Assembly (NCBI GenBank): GCA_019426215.1
Contig: CM033396.1
Location: 33,461,154-33,525,153, forward strand
Length of the DNA: 64,000 nucleotides
Direction: 5' to 3'
From: Buddleja alternifolia
Lineage: Eukaryota > Streptophyta > Magnoliopsida > Lamiales > Scrophulariaceae
Under the pieces are notes generated by a model, which was given only the letters and a program-made list of their open reading frames with translations, did not search any database and was not told where the DNA came from. The position numbers and the translations under genes are program-made. Shown piece by piece: positions 32,302 to 42,564 of this stretch (its first letter is position 1; each line of letters opens with the position of its first letter).

Positions 32302-33766
32302 TGATAGGTGTGAGATTTATGATAGGTGTGAGATTTACATGTTTTTGAGCCTCATATTCATGTGCTTTATATTGGTTTATGCATGATTTATGCCACATAT
32401 GCGTTTAATTTGTGTGCTTATTGAGTAAAAGTGAAAAATCATTGCAATTGAGAAAAACTGGACGGAAATGTAGAATTTCAGAGTATTTAGAGATGGAATT
32501 TGACAAATATTTCTTCTACAAAGTTGTAAACTCTATCTTAGTTTCATGTGGCAACTTGAATCATCCAAATCGGAGGATTGTGGAGAAAGTTATGAAGAAA
32601 ACAAGACCACTGCGCAGAAGAAAAATGTTACTATTTTTGACGTTCGAACGTTAGCTTGTGGACGTTTGAATGTTGCATCTGATGGGAAAAATAACAGATT
32701 TTTGAAAATTTCCAATTCTAATTCAAGTGGGACTCTTCCCCTTGCACCCTTATATATATTAGAACGGTTCTCTAGGGTTAAAGACACGAAATACACACAA
32801 CATAAAGTTCTTTTAGGGTAGTTCTTAGATTAGATTAGTTATGAAGATTTTCAAGAACCCTTGAAGGTGAAGAAATCAAGAAGCATAGAAGGGATGAAGA
32901 TCGAAGTTCAATCATCAAAAATACGAGGGAGTTTCTTAGATTTAGAATTATTTTTGTCTATGAATATGAATCTTAATATAAGTTTCTATCTTTTATCTTT
33001 TATGATGAATTAGATTCTTTGAACTAAGGCCATGTTGAGGTTAAATTATGATATTTGAGTTATAAATTGTATTTTTCATATCAATTCTATTGTTGCTTTG
33101 TGTCTTGATCTTATTTGAATGCTTCATATGCTTAGCTACCATATGCATGATTTATTGCTTAAATTATTCGTTCGAGAGAAGGTAATTTCAGGTGCAAAAA
33201 GGATCATCACATCATCCGGAAAAAATAATGGAATTGCCCCTAGAGATAGGTAGAGATTCCCGGGTGCTGTTAGCCGGATTAATTCGGGGAAATTCTAGAA
33301 TGTAAATGTATGGTTGTTGATTAGATTCTCGGATAGACATATTTAGAGAATCGTCAATTAGTCATAGGATTATTATAGCCGAGACATCGGGTAGTAATTA
33401 ATTAAGGAATTTCCACCAAAGCAATAGTAGTCTAATAATATGAAAACGTGATTTTAACAAGAATTAATTAATTTATGCCAACACATGCGTCTTAGTTGCT
33501 CTCTTCCATAGCTATCTTGATTTCGACATCTTGTTTCTTGTATCTTGCATCTTGCTTTCATAATATTTCAGTTATTTTCTGTTTTAGTTTAATTTATTGC
33601 TTTTAAAATCTTTAAATCTTTAGTTTCATTTAATTCTTGCTTGCTTTAAATTCAAGAAGTCTAAAATACAAGTCTCTGTGGGTTCGACATCCCAGACTTA
33701 TTGTCCACTTTATTACTACACGACCACTCCACTTGTTGTGCAAACACGTGAGCATTTCTCGTGTCA
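32302..33766 (+). repeat. 5' LTR of G1, 1465 bp
   Basis: TGATAGGTGTGAG to TTCTCGTGTCA. The first 17 bp are duplicated in tandem (32302 and 32320). Alignable with the G2 LTRs over most of the length (e.g. GCTACCATATGCATGATTTA, GCCGGATTAAT) but clearly diverged, and lacking the tandem GGTAGCTCACATTCTTGG repeats of the G2 LTR. Confidence 0.85.
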
Positions 33767-33772
33767 AGTTTT

Positions 33773-33790
33773 TGGCGCCGTTGCCGGGGA
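33773..33790 (+). promoter_or_regulatory. Primer-binding site, tRNA-Asp type (G1)
   Basis: TGGCGCCGTTGCCGGGGA, six bases after the LTR end. This is the site used by Athila/Tat-related plant gypsy elements. Confidence 0.9.
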
Positions 33791-33866
33791 CTTGTTTTTT
33801 AAGTTTTGTTTTTATTACAAGTATTTAGTTATGCTTTTTTTTTTTGTTTATTAATTTTAGGTACCA

Positions 33867-35060
33867 ATGGCGAGATATCGTCTATCCCCGACTCTGGAAA
33901 ACCGAGAATGGGTTCGACAACTCATACACGACGTACAACTCACACTAGACGATTCGGATCAGCCGAAAAATAAAAAATTGGTACGCGAAGCCATTGATGC
34001 TTTATATGAAGGACCGATTAAGGAGGCACTAATGATCGTTGAGGAAATAAAAAATGAGAGGATTTCTGTTAAGGTGTCAACGCCTCAGCGTCGAACACCT
34101 AAAGCTCAAGCGTCCGAGGCAGAGTCTCCAAACTGCAAGAAATGCACTCCTATTCCTTCTTCAGCGATACTCGGCCCCACCTTTCTTGAAGAATTGATAT
34201 CAAAGAAACCGAAGTTTAAGGAAAGGACATTTGAAACTATGCCAAGAACTTCCTCGATTGTTATTTTAGATAATTTGCCAAGGAGATATGCGGATCATCA
34301 GAGGTTCATATTCCCTTGTACAATTGGGGAATTTTAGTTCAAACAAGTCTTGTGCGATCTGCAATCAAGCATCAATGTGCTTTCATACTCCTTGCTCAAG
34401 AAACTAGGCTTGGGAGAACCACGACCAACTTCAATGCATATAGAACTTGCAGATACTTCAAGCAAATATCCTAAAGGAATTATCGAGAATGTACATATAC
34501 AAATTGACAAGCTCCACTTTATGGTCGATTTTATAGTACTTGAGATGAACGAAGATGTAAATGTTCCTTTGATTCTAGGTTTCCATTCGTATGCCAAGCC
34601 AATGCGACTGACGAAGTAAACGAGAATAAGTTAACCTTGAGTGATGGGAGAGAAATAATTTCTTTCGATTTTGATAAGGTTCAGAGACATCCTTTCGACA
34701 CGGGATCTGGTTTAGATATAGAATTGGGGAAGGAAGCAATACAACAAAGTCGGACTCAACACTTGAACAATAAAATAAAGAAAACACCGGAGCCATTGCC
34801 AAGTTACACTGAAAGCAATACAGAAGAGCAGTGCACTAAGGAAACTGTGAGGGAAGCCGAGGAGTTGAAAAATGAACATATTTTTCCAAGCAGCTTACAC
34901 CCGAGCGAGCGGCTGAAAGTGTAGCAGAATTGAAAGCATTACTATATGGCACGTTTGAATGTGTAGAACTAGAAACTCCCACTTCCAAGCCTTCCACTCC
35001 TACAACTTCTCAACCGGTTGAAGATTCTCCGCCATCTTCCCTCTCCACTGGTAAGGAGGT
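33867..35060 (+). pseudogene. G1 gag-like leader and retropepsin, decayed
   Basis: The frame opens MARYRLSPTLENREW at 33867 and reaches PRRYADHQRFIFPCTIGEF, then an in-frame TAG (34335-34337), and continues FKQVLCDLQSSINVLSYSLL with KKLGLGEPRPTSM and VPLILGF: the aspartic protease of plant gypsy elements (usual CDLGASIN and PLILGRPF). The catalytic Asp is kept but the DLGA box reads DLQS. A stop at 34617-34619 and a frameshift near 34918 follow, then AELKALLYGTFECVELE. No retrotransposon Gag, reverse transcriptase or RNase H motif is present. The frame is then interrupted by G2 at 35060 and resumes at 41357. Confidence 0.75.
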
Positions 35061-36694
35061 TGATAAGAGGCATTTTTACTTGTTTTTAAGCCCCTTTGCG
35101 TTAATGCTTTAGGTTCATTTATCGCTTGATTTTTGTCACTTGTGCGTTTAATTCGTGTATTAAGTGATTTCAGGCCTTAAGTGAATACAATCGAAGAAAG
35201 GGTGGAAAAATGACGTATAAAACAAGTTTAGGCCAAGTTGTTTCACACCTCTATGACCAAACAAGCAAGAAATAAGTTGGAGTTGGCCAAAATCATGTTC
35301 TAGTACCATTTCCACACACCTGGGCGCCAAATCAGAAACAACCTCCACATTGGAACGTCATTTTGATATATTTAGATACAGAATTGGATGAAGTGTCCTT
35401 CTATAAAGGTGTAGATGTATGTATTTTCTTCACATAGGGACTTGAATCATCCAATTCGGAGGTCTGTGGAGAAGTTTATGAATAAAACACTATCCCTGCG
35501 CTGGAAAATACGAAAGTGGCAACTCACATGTTTCGTAGGTGGGAAACAAGATAATGGTAGGTCACATTCTTAGTAGGTGGGAAACAAGAGAATGGTAGCT
35601 CACATTCTTGGTAGGTGGAAAGAAAAGAGAATGGTAGCTCACATGCTTGGTAGATGGAAAGAAAAGAGAATGGTAGCTCACATTCTTGGTAGGTGGATTT
35701 TTTTGGCTATAAAAGGAGGATTGAAGACCATCCTACAAACACACTTGAAAATACATTCCCCATTGGGGGAGCCTAAACACATCCTATCATCATCTTCATC
35801 ATCCTTAGATTAGTTATGAAGATTATCAACAACCTTTGAAGGTGAAGAAATCAAGAAGCATGGAAGAGATGAAGATCGAAGTTCAACCATAAAAAATACG
35901 AGGGAGTTTCTTAGATTTAGATTTGTTTTTGTCTATGAATATGAATCTTAATTTAAGTCCTATCTTTTATCTTTTATGATGAAATAGATTCTTCGAACTA
36001 AGGACATGTTGAGGCTAAATTATGATAATTGAGTTATAAATTGTGTTTTTCATATTAATTCTATCGTTGCTTTGTGTCTTGATCTTGTTTGAATGCATCA
36101 TATGCTTAGCTACCATATGCATGATTTATTGCTTAAATTATTCATTCGAGAGAAGGTAATTTAAGGTGCAAAGAAGATCATCACATAATCCGAAAAACAT
36201 GAGGAATTGCTCCTAGAGATAGGTATAGATTTCCGAGTGCAGTTAGCCGGATTAATCCGGGGAAATTCTAGAACGTGAATGCTTGGCTAATGATTTGATT
36301 CTCGGATAGACATATTTAGAGAACCGTCACGTAGTCATAGGATTATTACGACCGAGAGATTGGGTAGTAATTAATTAAGGTTTTTTCCACCAAAGCAACA
36401 TTAGTCTAATAATATGAGAACATGTTTATAATGAAAATTGATTAATTTATGCCAACACATGTGTCTTAGTTGCTCTCTTCCATAGCTATCTTGATTTCGA
36501 CATCTTGTTTCTTATATCTTACTTCTATAATATTTTAGTTAATTCTTGTTTTTGTTTAAGTTTTTCAATTGCTTTAAAATCATAAACAAAATAACAAGTC
36601 CTTGAGGTTCGACAACCCGGACTTCATTGTCCACTTTATTACTACACACGACCAGTCCACTTGCTTTGCAAACACGTGAGGATTTCTCGTGTCA
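35061..36694 (+). repeat. 5' LTR of G2
   Basis: TGATAAGAGGC to TTCTCGTGTCA. A TATAAAAG at 35708-35715 is the likely promoter TATA box. Directly upstream (35543-35697) are four to five copies of a unit GGTAGCTCACATTCTTGGTA with AGAAAAGAGAAT spacers, in the usual place of U3 enhancers. Confidence 0.92.
35543..35697 (+). promoter_or_regulatory. U3 tandem repeats upstream of the TATA box
   Basis: A 36-40-bp unit (core AATGGTAGCTCACATTCTTGG) is repeated about four times, ending some 11 bp before TATAAAAG. Present also at 40205-40357 (LTR C) and, inverted, at 53610-53790 (G3), but absent from the older G1 LTR. Enhancer function is inferred from position. Confidence 0.6.
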
Positions 36695-36700
36695 AGTTTT

Positions 36701-36718
36701 TGGCGCCGTTGCCAGGGA
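36701..36718 (+). promoter_or_regulatory. Primer-binding site, tRNA-Asp type (G2)
   Basis: TGGCGCCGTTGCCAGGGA; one change from the G1 and G3 sites (CCGGGGA). Six bases after the LTR. Confidence 0.88.
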
Positions 36719-36829
36719 CTTGTTTAATTTTAATTTTTGATTTTATTGCAAGTTTTAAGTATTTATTTTATTTTTATAAAAAAAAAATTTATTATTTTTT
36801 TTATTTTTTTCTTACACTATTACCCCGCA

Positions 36830-37789
36830 ATGGCTAGAAAGTTTCCAGATATGACCCTTCCAGAGAATCAATTATGGCTGCAAAACGTCATTCAATTCGC
36901 AAAGGATAGCAATTTTCCAGATATGACACTACCGGAGAATCAATTATGGTTGCAAGGCGTCATTGAAGCATGTTATGCACAAGGGTTCTTTCCACAACAT
37001 TACCAAGAAAGAATTCCTACTCCAGAGGAACAACTCGATAACACTATCGAAGAGCTCCGCCTTACAATGAAGGACGTATCTCGGGAAATGAAGGAGATGA
37101 ATCTTCAACTCAAGCAACTAACGAGCGACAGATCTGAGAAAGTACCGAGGGCTTTGCTTGGTACCACTGAGATAGATCAAAAGGAGGAATGCAATACCGT
37201 GACGTTGAATGAGAGAAAGTTGGAAAATTTGAAAGCAGATTCCTCCAACGATGAGCAGTCGACTCCAATCCTTTCTGAGGTTGTTGACATTCCTTTACCA
37301 TCTCCCCTAACCACAAGTAAATTGGTACTGGATACCGATGATGGTAAGTTGTCAATGAATATAGAAGATGATATGGTTAATATCGATAACTATGAGGTTT
37401 TTGAGCATCCACTTAACTTTGATTTGAATTTTCACACTGATGCTTTTGATCCTTTTAGTGTTGAGCACTTTCAGGAAAAACGAGCCAATAATCTTCTACA
37501 TCCATACATCATGGACCTAAAATACATCAAAGTAATGAGTGAAGAAAAACGAGATATAATCTCTAGCTTTGAGAAAAGTCCGCACCACCATCCGGAGCAT
37601 GAGGAAGAAAAAGTAATTGAAGTGTTGATGGACAATACAAAAATTCGCGAGTGGATGATTGCTTGGTCTAACCCTAGGATATGTAGCACAAATAATTGGC
37701 CAGTCTTCACTATAAAGGGCCAAAGGTTGAAGCGATACCCGATAGTGGATTGGAGAACGAACAAGACATTCATACATAAACCGCCTTGA
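36830..37789 (+). CDS. G2-encoded protein of unknown function, 319 aa
   Basis: Only gene of G2; intact. ATG at 36830 is chosen over the upstream extension of the frame because it follows a 130-bp T-rich leader and matches the MAR start of G1. Residues 1-50 hold a direct duplication of FPDMTLPENQLWLQ (about residues 5-18 and 27-40). Residues 60-105 (TIEELRLTMKDVSREMKEMN) look like a coiled coil. The C-terminal half carries NYEVFEHPLNFDLNF, IREWMIAWS, and a final GQRLKRYPIVDWRTNK then FIHKPP. That half aligns with the G1 relic at 41357-41824. GQRLK resembles the end of plant gypsy integrases, so it may descend from pol. No Gag, protease or zinc-knuckle motif was seen; structural or packaging roles are guesses. 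Confidence 0.75.
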   Translation: MARKFPDMTLPENQLWLQNVIQFAKDSNFPDMTLPENQLWLQGVIEACYAQGFFPQHYQERIPTPEEQLDNTIEELRLTMKDVSREMKEMNLQLKQLTSDRSEKVPRALLGTTEIDQKEECNTVTLNERKLENLKADSSNDEQSTPILSEVVDIPLPSPLTTSKLVLDTDDGKLSMNIEDDMVNIDNYEVFEHPLNFDLNFHTDAFDPFSVEHFQEKRANNLLHPYIMDLKYIKVMSEEKRDIISSFEKSPHHHPEHEEEKVIEVLMDNTKIREWMIAWSNPRICSTNNWPVFTIKGQRLKRYPIVDWRTNKTFIHKPP

Positions 37790-39722
37790 TCCAATCTCTT
37801 ACATAGAGTCAAGCTCATGACTTTAAAAGAGCGCTTCTTGGGAGGCAACCCAAGTGTGTAAGTTTTCTTTTCTTTTTGCTTTATTCTCACATTTTATGAA
37901 TAGCCTCGGTTTTTAGCCACGGCTACGGTTCATTTTAGCCGCGACTTAATAGTACGAAGTTTTGCAATTTTTGCTCCCAGGTATGTTTAGCCGCGGCTAC
38001 CCATCACCATAGCCACGGCTAAGAATTTAAAACCTCTCTGTCCATTTAGCCACGGCTACACCTAGTTTTAGCCACGGCTAAATGGTGTTTTCTTAAAAAA
38101 AAAAATTCATTTTTGTTTTGTTTAGTTTGTTTCTTTATGTTGTGTTCTAGCATGCACTTTTGGCATGTATGTTTTCATATGCTTGATGGTTTTGTTTGAT
38201 AAGTATGTTGAGCATGTTATAGTAGCAATTCCCCATTGTTTTGAGAGGCCTATTTTGATGAGATGAGTTTGATTTGGAACATATTTGTGAGGAAGGATTG
38301 TTTTTCAACAATCCTTGATTGTAAGTGCTCTTATACCTTTTGTATGTGTTTATGTGAGACAACATTGGGGACAATGTTGAGTTTAAGTTTGGGGGTATAT
38401 GTGGGTAGTACTTTGTGGTTTTAATACATTCATATGATTGATCACCATGTGTTTGCTATTTTTGTCCTTTCATGTGTTCCTCGTTTAGCTCAAGTTTGGG
38501 GGAATTTGTATGCTGTCATGTTTATATGTGTTTATGTTAAAAAATCAAGCATGAATTTTTTTTTTTTAGTCCTTCCAATTGATGCATTAAAATTGATTAA
38601 CTTGGAAAAATGGCACGATTTCTTGAAATAAATTGAATTTAATGGAACATATATATCTTTGAAATTGCTCGTGGAGACCCTAGATGAGAATGATTTCCTT
38701 ATATGATTCACAATGCACATAAATCGAGGGTAGAGAAGTTGAGAGGATAACCATCTTGAGACACTTAAGGAATTTTTCCCGGAAATATTAACTTAGATTT
38801 CTCATAAGGTTATAAGATGAGTAGTAATTTTTGCTAAACAATGAATTAAAAAGGTTGAAGTTTAGTATGACCAAAAGTGGTCAGGCTAATATGTACTGGA
38901 GGTGAAAAGTTCCATGCCTATATACTGTACTATTATGCTAATTTGAGCTAAGCTCAAGCCAAAAAGAAGCGAATTGTTTAAAAGATCTAGTTTTATTTTG
39001 TGGCCTTTGACACTCGAGTGATTAAATCCTTAGGAGTGTCTTTACACTTAATGCCCCAAAACTATCTAGTTTGGGAGTCATTGATCTAAAGCTTGTTACA
39101 TGGGTGCCATAGAAAGCCTAATGGAATAAAACATTGCACATGATCTAGCCTTAATGAAGTTAATGGGAAAGTTTCATATGAATTGAAAGTTTGAATGGTT
39201 GAGATAATGAAATTTAAATGGCTATGAGATTTTCTATGATTCTTATGCTTTGTGTTTGATCAAAAGTTGATAGATATGGGATTAATGTCCAAAATTTGGT
39301 AAGGATGCCTCTCGACTATAATACCTTAGATTTATTTTCACTACACCCTGTGGAGTCTTTTCGAGTATTGGTGTCATATGAGCAAAAGTAGTTGATATGT
39401 ATATATATTTGTGAGCTGTAAAAGGATGATTTTGTGCCATTTATTCTTGTTAATTATGTTGATATGTATTAATTTGGTTGGGTTGGAAATTTGTTAGATT
39501 TTGTGGGCATATCATATGCAAACCCTCACGAGACTATAACTCGTCCTTTGAGGTAACTCAAAGGTTTAAAGGCTTGTTGCACCCGCTAAGTGCAACCGTT
39601 CATTCCACGAAAGTGAGCTAGGTAGTTTTTGTTTTCTTTGTTTCCTCCCTTGATTGATGATGTTTTTCGTACCCTAGACCTTTTATTGCTCGAGGTCGAG
39701 CAATTGATAAGTTTGGGGGAGT
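37790..39722 (+). other. G2 3' non-coding region and polypurine tract
   Basis: Begins with the phrase TTGGGAGGCAACCC (about 37838-37851) found after the pol gene of many Athila/Tat-type elements. It contains ACATTGGGGACAATGTTGAG with AAGTTTGGGGGT repeats (38362-38397, 38489), an unusual palindrome array at 37914-38080, and ends in AAGTTTGGGGGAGT, the polypurine tract next to the 3' LTR. No gene. Confidence 0.75.
37914..38080. repeat. Six TAGCCRCGGCTA palindromes in three pairs
   Basis: Copies start at 37914, 37936, 37988, 38010, 38047 and 38069. Each pair is exactly 22 bp apart. Five fit TAGCC(A/G)CGGCTA; the second reads TAGCCGCGACTTA. Not found in the G1 relic or in G3, which has lost this part. 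Confidence 0.85.
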
Positions 39723-41356
39723 TGATAAGAGGCATTTTTACGTGTTTTTAAGCCCCTTTGCGTTTATGCTTTAGGTTCATTTATCGCTTGATTTTTGTCA
39801 CTTGTGCGTTTAATTCGTGTATTAAGTGATTTCAGGCCTTAAGTGAATACAATCGAAGAAAGGGTGGAAAAATGACTTATAAAACAAGTTTAGGCCAAGA
39901 TGTTTCACACCTCTATGACCAAACAAGCAAGAAATAAGTTGGAGTTAGCCAAAATCATGTTTTAGTACCATTTCCGCACACCTGGGCGCCAAATTAGAAA
40001 TAACCTCCACATTGGAACGTCATTTTGATATATTTAGAGACGGAATTGGATGAAGTGTCCTTCTATAAAGTTGTAGATGTATGTCGTTTCTTCACATGGG
40101 GACTTGAATCATCTAATTCGGAGGTCTGTGGAGAAGTTTATGAATAAAACACTATCCCTGCGCTGGAAAATACGAAAGTGGCAGCTCACATGTTTAGTAG
40201 GTGGGAAACAAGATAATGGTAGCTCACATTCTTAGTAGGTGGGAAACAAGAGAATGGTAGCTCACATTCTTGGTAGGTGGAAAGAAAAGAGAATGGTAGC
40301 TCACATGCTTGGTAGATGGAAAGAAAAGAGAATGGTAGCTCATATTCTTAGTAGGTGGATTTTTTTTGCTATAAAAGGAGGATTGAAGACCATCCTACAA
40401 ACACACTTGAAAATACATTCCCCATTGGGGGAGCCTAAACACATCCTATCATCATCTTCATCATCCTTAGATTAGTTATGAAGATTATCAACAACCTTTG
40501 AAGGTGAAGAAATCAAGAAGCATGGAAGAGATGAAGATCGAAGTTCAACCATAAAAAATACGAGGGAGTTTCTTAGATTTAGATTTGTTTTTGTCTATGA
40601 ATATGAATCTTAATTTAAGTCCTATCTTTTATCTTTTATGATGAAATAGATTCTTCGAACTAAGGACATGTTGAGGCTAAATTATGATAATTGAGTTATA
40701 AATTGTGTTTTTCATATTAATTCTATCGTTGCTTTGTGTCTTGATCTTGTTTGAATGCATCATATGCTTAGCTACCATATGCATGATTTATTGCTTAAAT
40801 TATTCATTCGAGAGAAGGTAATTTAAGGTGCAAAGAAGATCATCACATAATCCGAAAAACATGAGGAATTGCTCCTAGAGATAGGTATAGATTTCCGAGT
40901 GCAGTTAGCCGGATTAATCCGGGGAAATTCTAGAACGTGAATGCTTGGCTAATGATTTGATTCTCGGATAGACATATTTAGAGAACCGTCACGTAGTCAT
41001 AGGATTATTACGACCGAGTGATTGGGTAGTAATTAATTAAGGTTTTTTCCACCAAAGCAACATTAGTCTAATAATATGAGAACATGTTTATAATGAAAAT
41101 TGATTAATTTATGCCAACACATGTGTCTTAGTTGCTCTCTTCCATAGCTATCTTGATTTCGACATCTTGTTTCTTATATCTTACTTCTATAATATTTTAG
41201 TTAATTCTTGTTTTTGTTTAAGTTTTTCAATTGCTTTAAAATCATAAACAAAATAACAAGTCCTTGAGGTTCGACAACCCGGACTTCATTGTCCACTTTA
41301 TTACTACACATGACCAGTCCACTTGCTGTGCAAACACGTGAGGATTTCTCGTGTCA
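39723..41356 (+). repeat. 3' LTR of G2
   Basis: Same length as the 5' LTR; TATAAAAG at 40371-40378. By eye about 22 mismatches before the TATA box and about 3 in the 980 bp after it. Confidence 0.92.
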
Positions 41357-41965
41357 GAGGTAATTGATTCCAATGAAAGTGAGTTGTTATTAAATATAGG
41401 AGTTGATATGGTTATTTGTGAAAGCTATGAGGTTTTTAAGCATTCAGTTGATTCTGATTTGTATTCACGCATTGATGTTTTTTATCCTTTTAGTATTGAG
41501 CTTTCTCAGGTTAAAACAACCAATAGTCTCCTTGAATCCTACATCATGAACTCCAAGTTTTCCACTTCGATTGGTGAAGAAATATGGTCATCTACTTATA
41601 ACTTGGAGAATCGTCCAAATTATCACTCGGCGCAATGGGAAGAAAGAGTGATGGAAGTGGTGATGGACTATGAGAAAATATTTGAGTGGATGATTGCTTG
41701 GTCTCAACATAAGGTATTTATTACACACGATGGGCTAATCCTCAATACCAATGGCCAAAGATTGAATCAATACCCAAGAGTTGATTGCAGAACAAACAAG
41801 GCATTTATACGTAAACCTCCTTGAAATAACTCGGTAAAGTCAAGCTAGTGACTTTAAAAGAGAGCTTTTCAGGAGGCATCCCAAGTTTGTAAGTTTTTCT
41901 TTCATTTTTGTTTTGTTTTTGTGTGTTCCTTATTTTGCATAGTTTTTAGGTTTCCTTTCTGTTAT
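41357..41965 (+). pseudogene. G1 interior resumed: C-terminal domain shared with G2
   Basis: After the GAGGT duplication the G1 frame continues (EVIDSNESELLLNIGVDMV) to a stop at 41822-41824. SYEVFKHSVDSDLYS, IFEWMIAWSQ and GQRLNQYPRVDCRTNKAFIR match the G2 protein, followed by CAGGAGGCATCCCA, the G1 version of the GGGAGGCAACCC phrase. In G1 this domain follows the protease directly; the rest of pol is gone. The CACTA is inserted downstream at 41966. Confidence 0.75.
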
Positions 41966-41985
41966 CACTACTACAAAAATGACCT

Positions 41986-42240
41986 ATGACAGCGATTTTT
42001 TTGGGCCTATGACAGCGGTTTTAACTGCTGTCATAGGTACCGCTGTAATAGGGGTAGACCTATTACAGCGGTTTTCAACCACTGTAATAGATCAACCTAT
42101 GACAGCGGTTTTCCAAAACCGCTGTCATAGGGTCACCCTACGACAGCGGTTTTCAAGAAACCGTTGTTCAAAAAACCGGAAAAAAAAAATAATGACCTAT
42201 GACAGCGGTTCTGGAGAAAACCGCTGTCACAGGTGCAAAT
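41986..42240. repeat. Left subterminal hairpins of the CACTA
   Basis: Repeated CCTATGACAGCGGTTTT/AACCGCTGTCATAGG units (e.g. 42092-42130, 42187-42232), with a few TATTACAGCGG variants. These are the expected binding-site repeats of CACTA elements. Confidence 0.85.
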
Positions 42241-42564
42241 TCGTTTTTCATTTTTTTTTTTTTTTAAATTATTTATTGCTGCACAGAAATAAATACCACC
42301 CAAAACATGATAATATTCCTGCACATTTCAAGCAATAAACCAACCAACAAATTTCAAGTAACAACAAAACATATTCAACATAAACAAGCACCACCCCGAA
42401 CTTCAATATCACCATATCTTTCCTCCAAGAATAAAATATTATAATCTCCAGCAAAATGTACAATCAACTAATTAAATTACTAATAACCTTCCGAAATATA
42501 ATAAATCAAATCTCAATTTACAACAAGCCGCAATGTACAAAAAATAAACTACATTACCTAATTT

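Larger units (their letters stand above)
35061..41356 (+). mobile_element. G2: complete non-autonomous gypsy-type element, 6296 bp, target duplication GAGGT
   Basis: Two 1634-bp LTRs (35061-36694, 39723-41356), perfect 5-bp duplications GAGGT (35056-35060, 41357-41361), primer-binding site at 36701, one 319-codon gene, a 1.9-kb non-coding 3' region and a polypurine tract AAGTTTGGGGGAGT before the 3' LTR. No protease, reverse transcriptase, RNase H or integrase. It must use enzymes of another element. Near-identical R-U5 regions and the intact frame suggest recent insertion. Confidence 0.93.

Noticed and set aside
35577..35813. 78-codon frame with repeated MVAHILGRW units, also at 40239-40475 and antisense at 53521
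   Set aside because: Translation of the U3 tandem repeats; it lies upstream of and across the TATA box.
42133..42463. Minus frames at the left end of the large CACTA as extra 3' coding exons
   Set aside because: The Ulp1 gene already ends with a stop at 42565, and these frames read hairpins and AT-rich tail.
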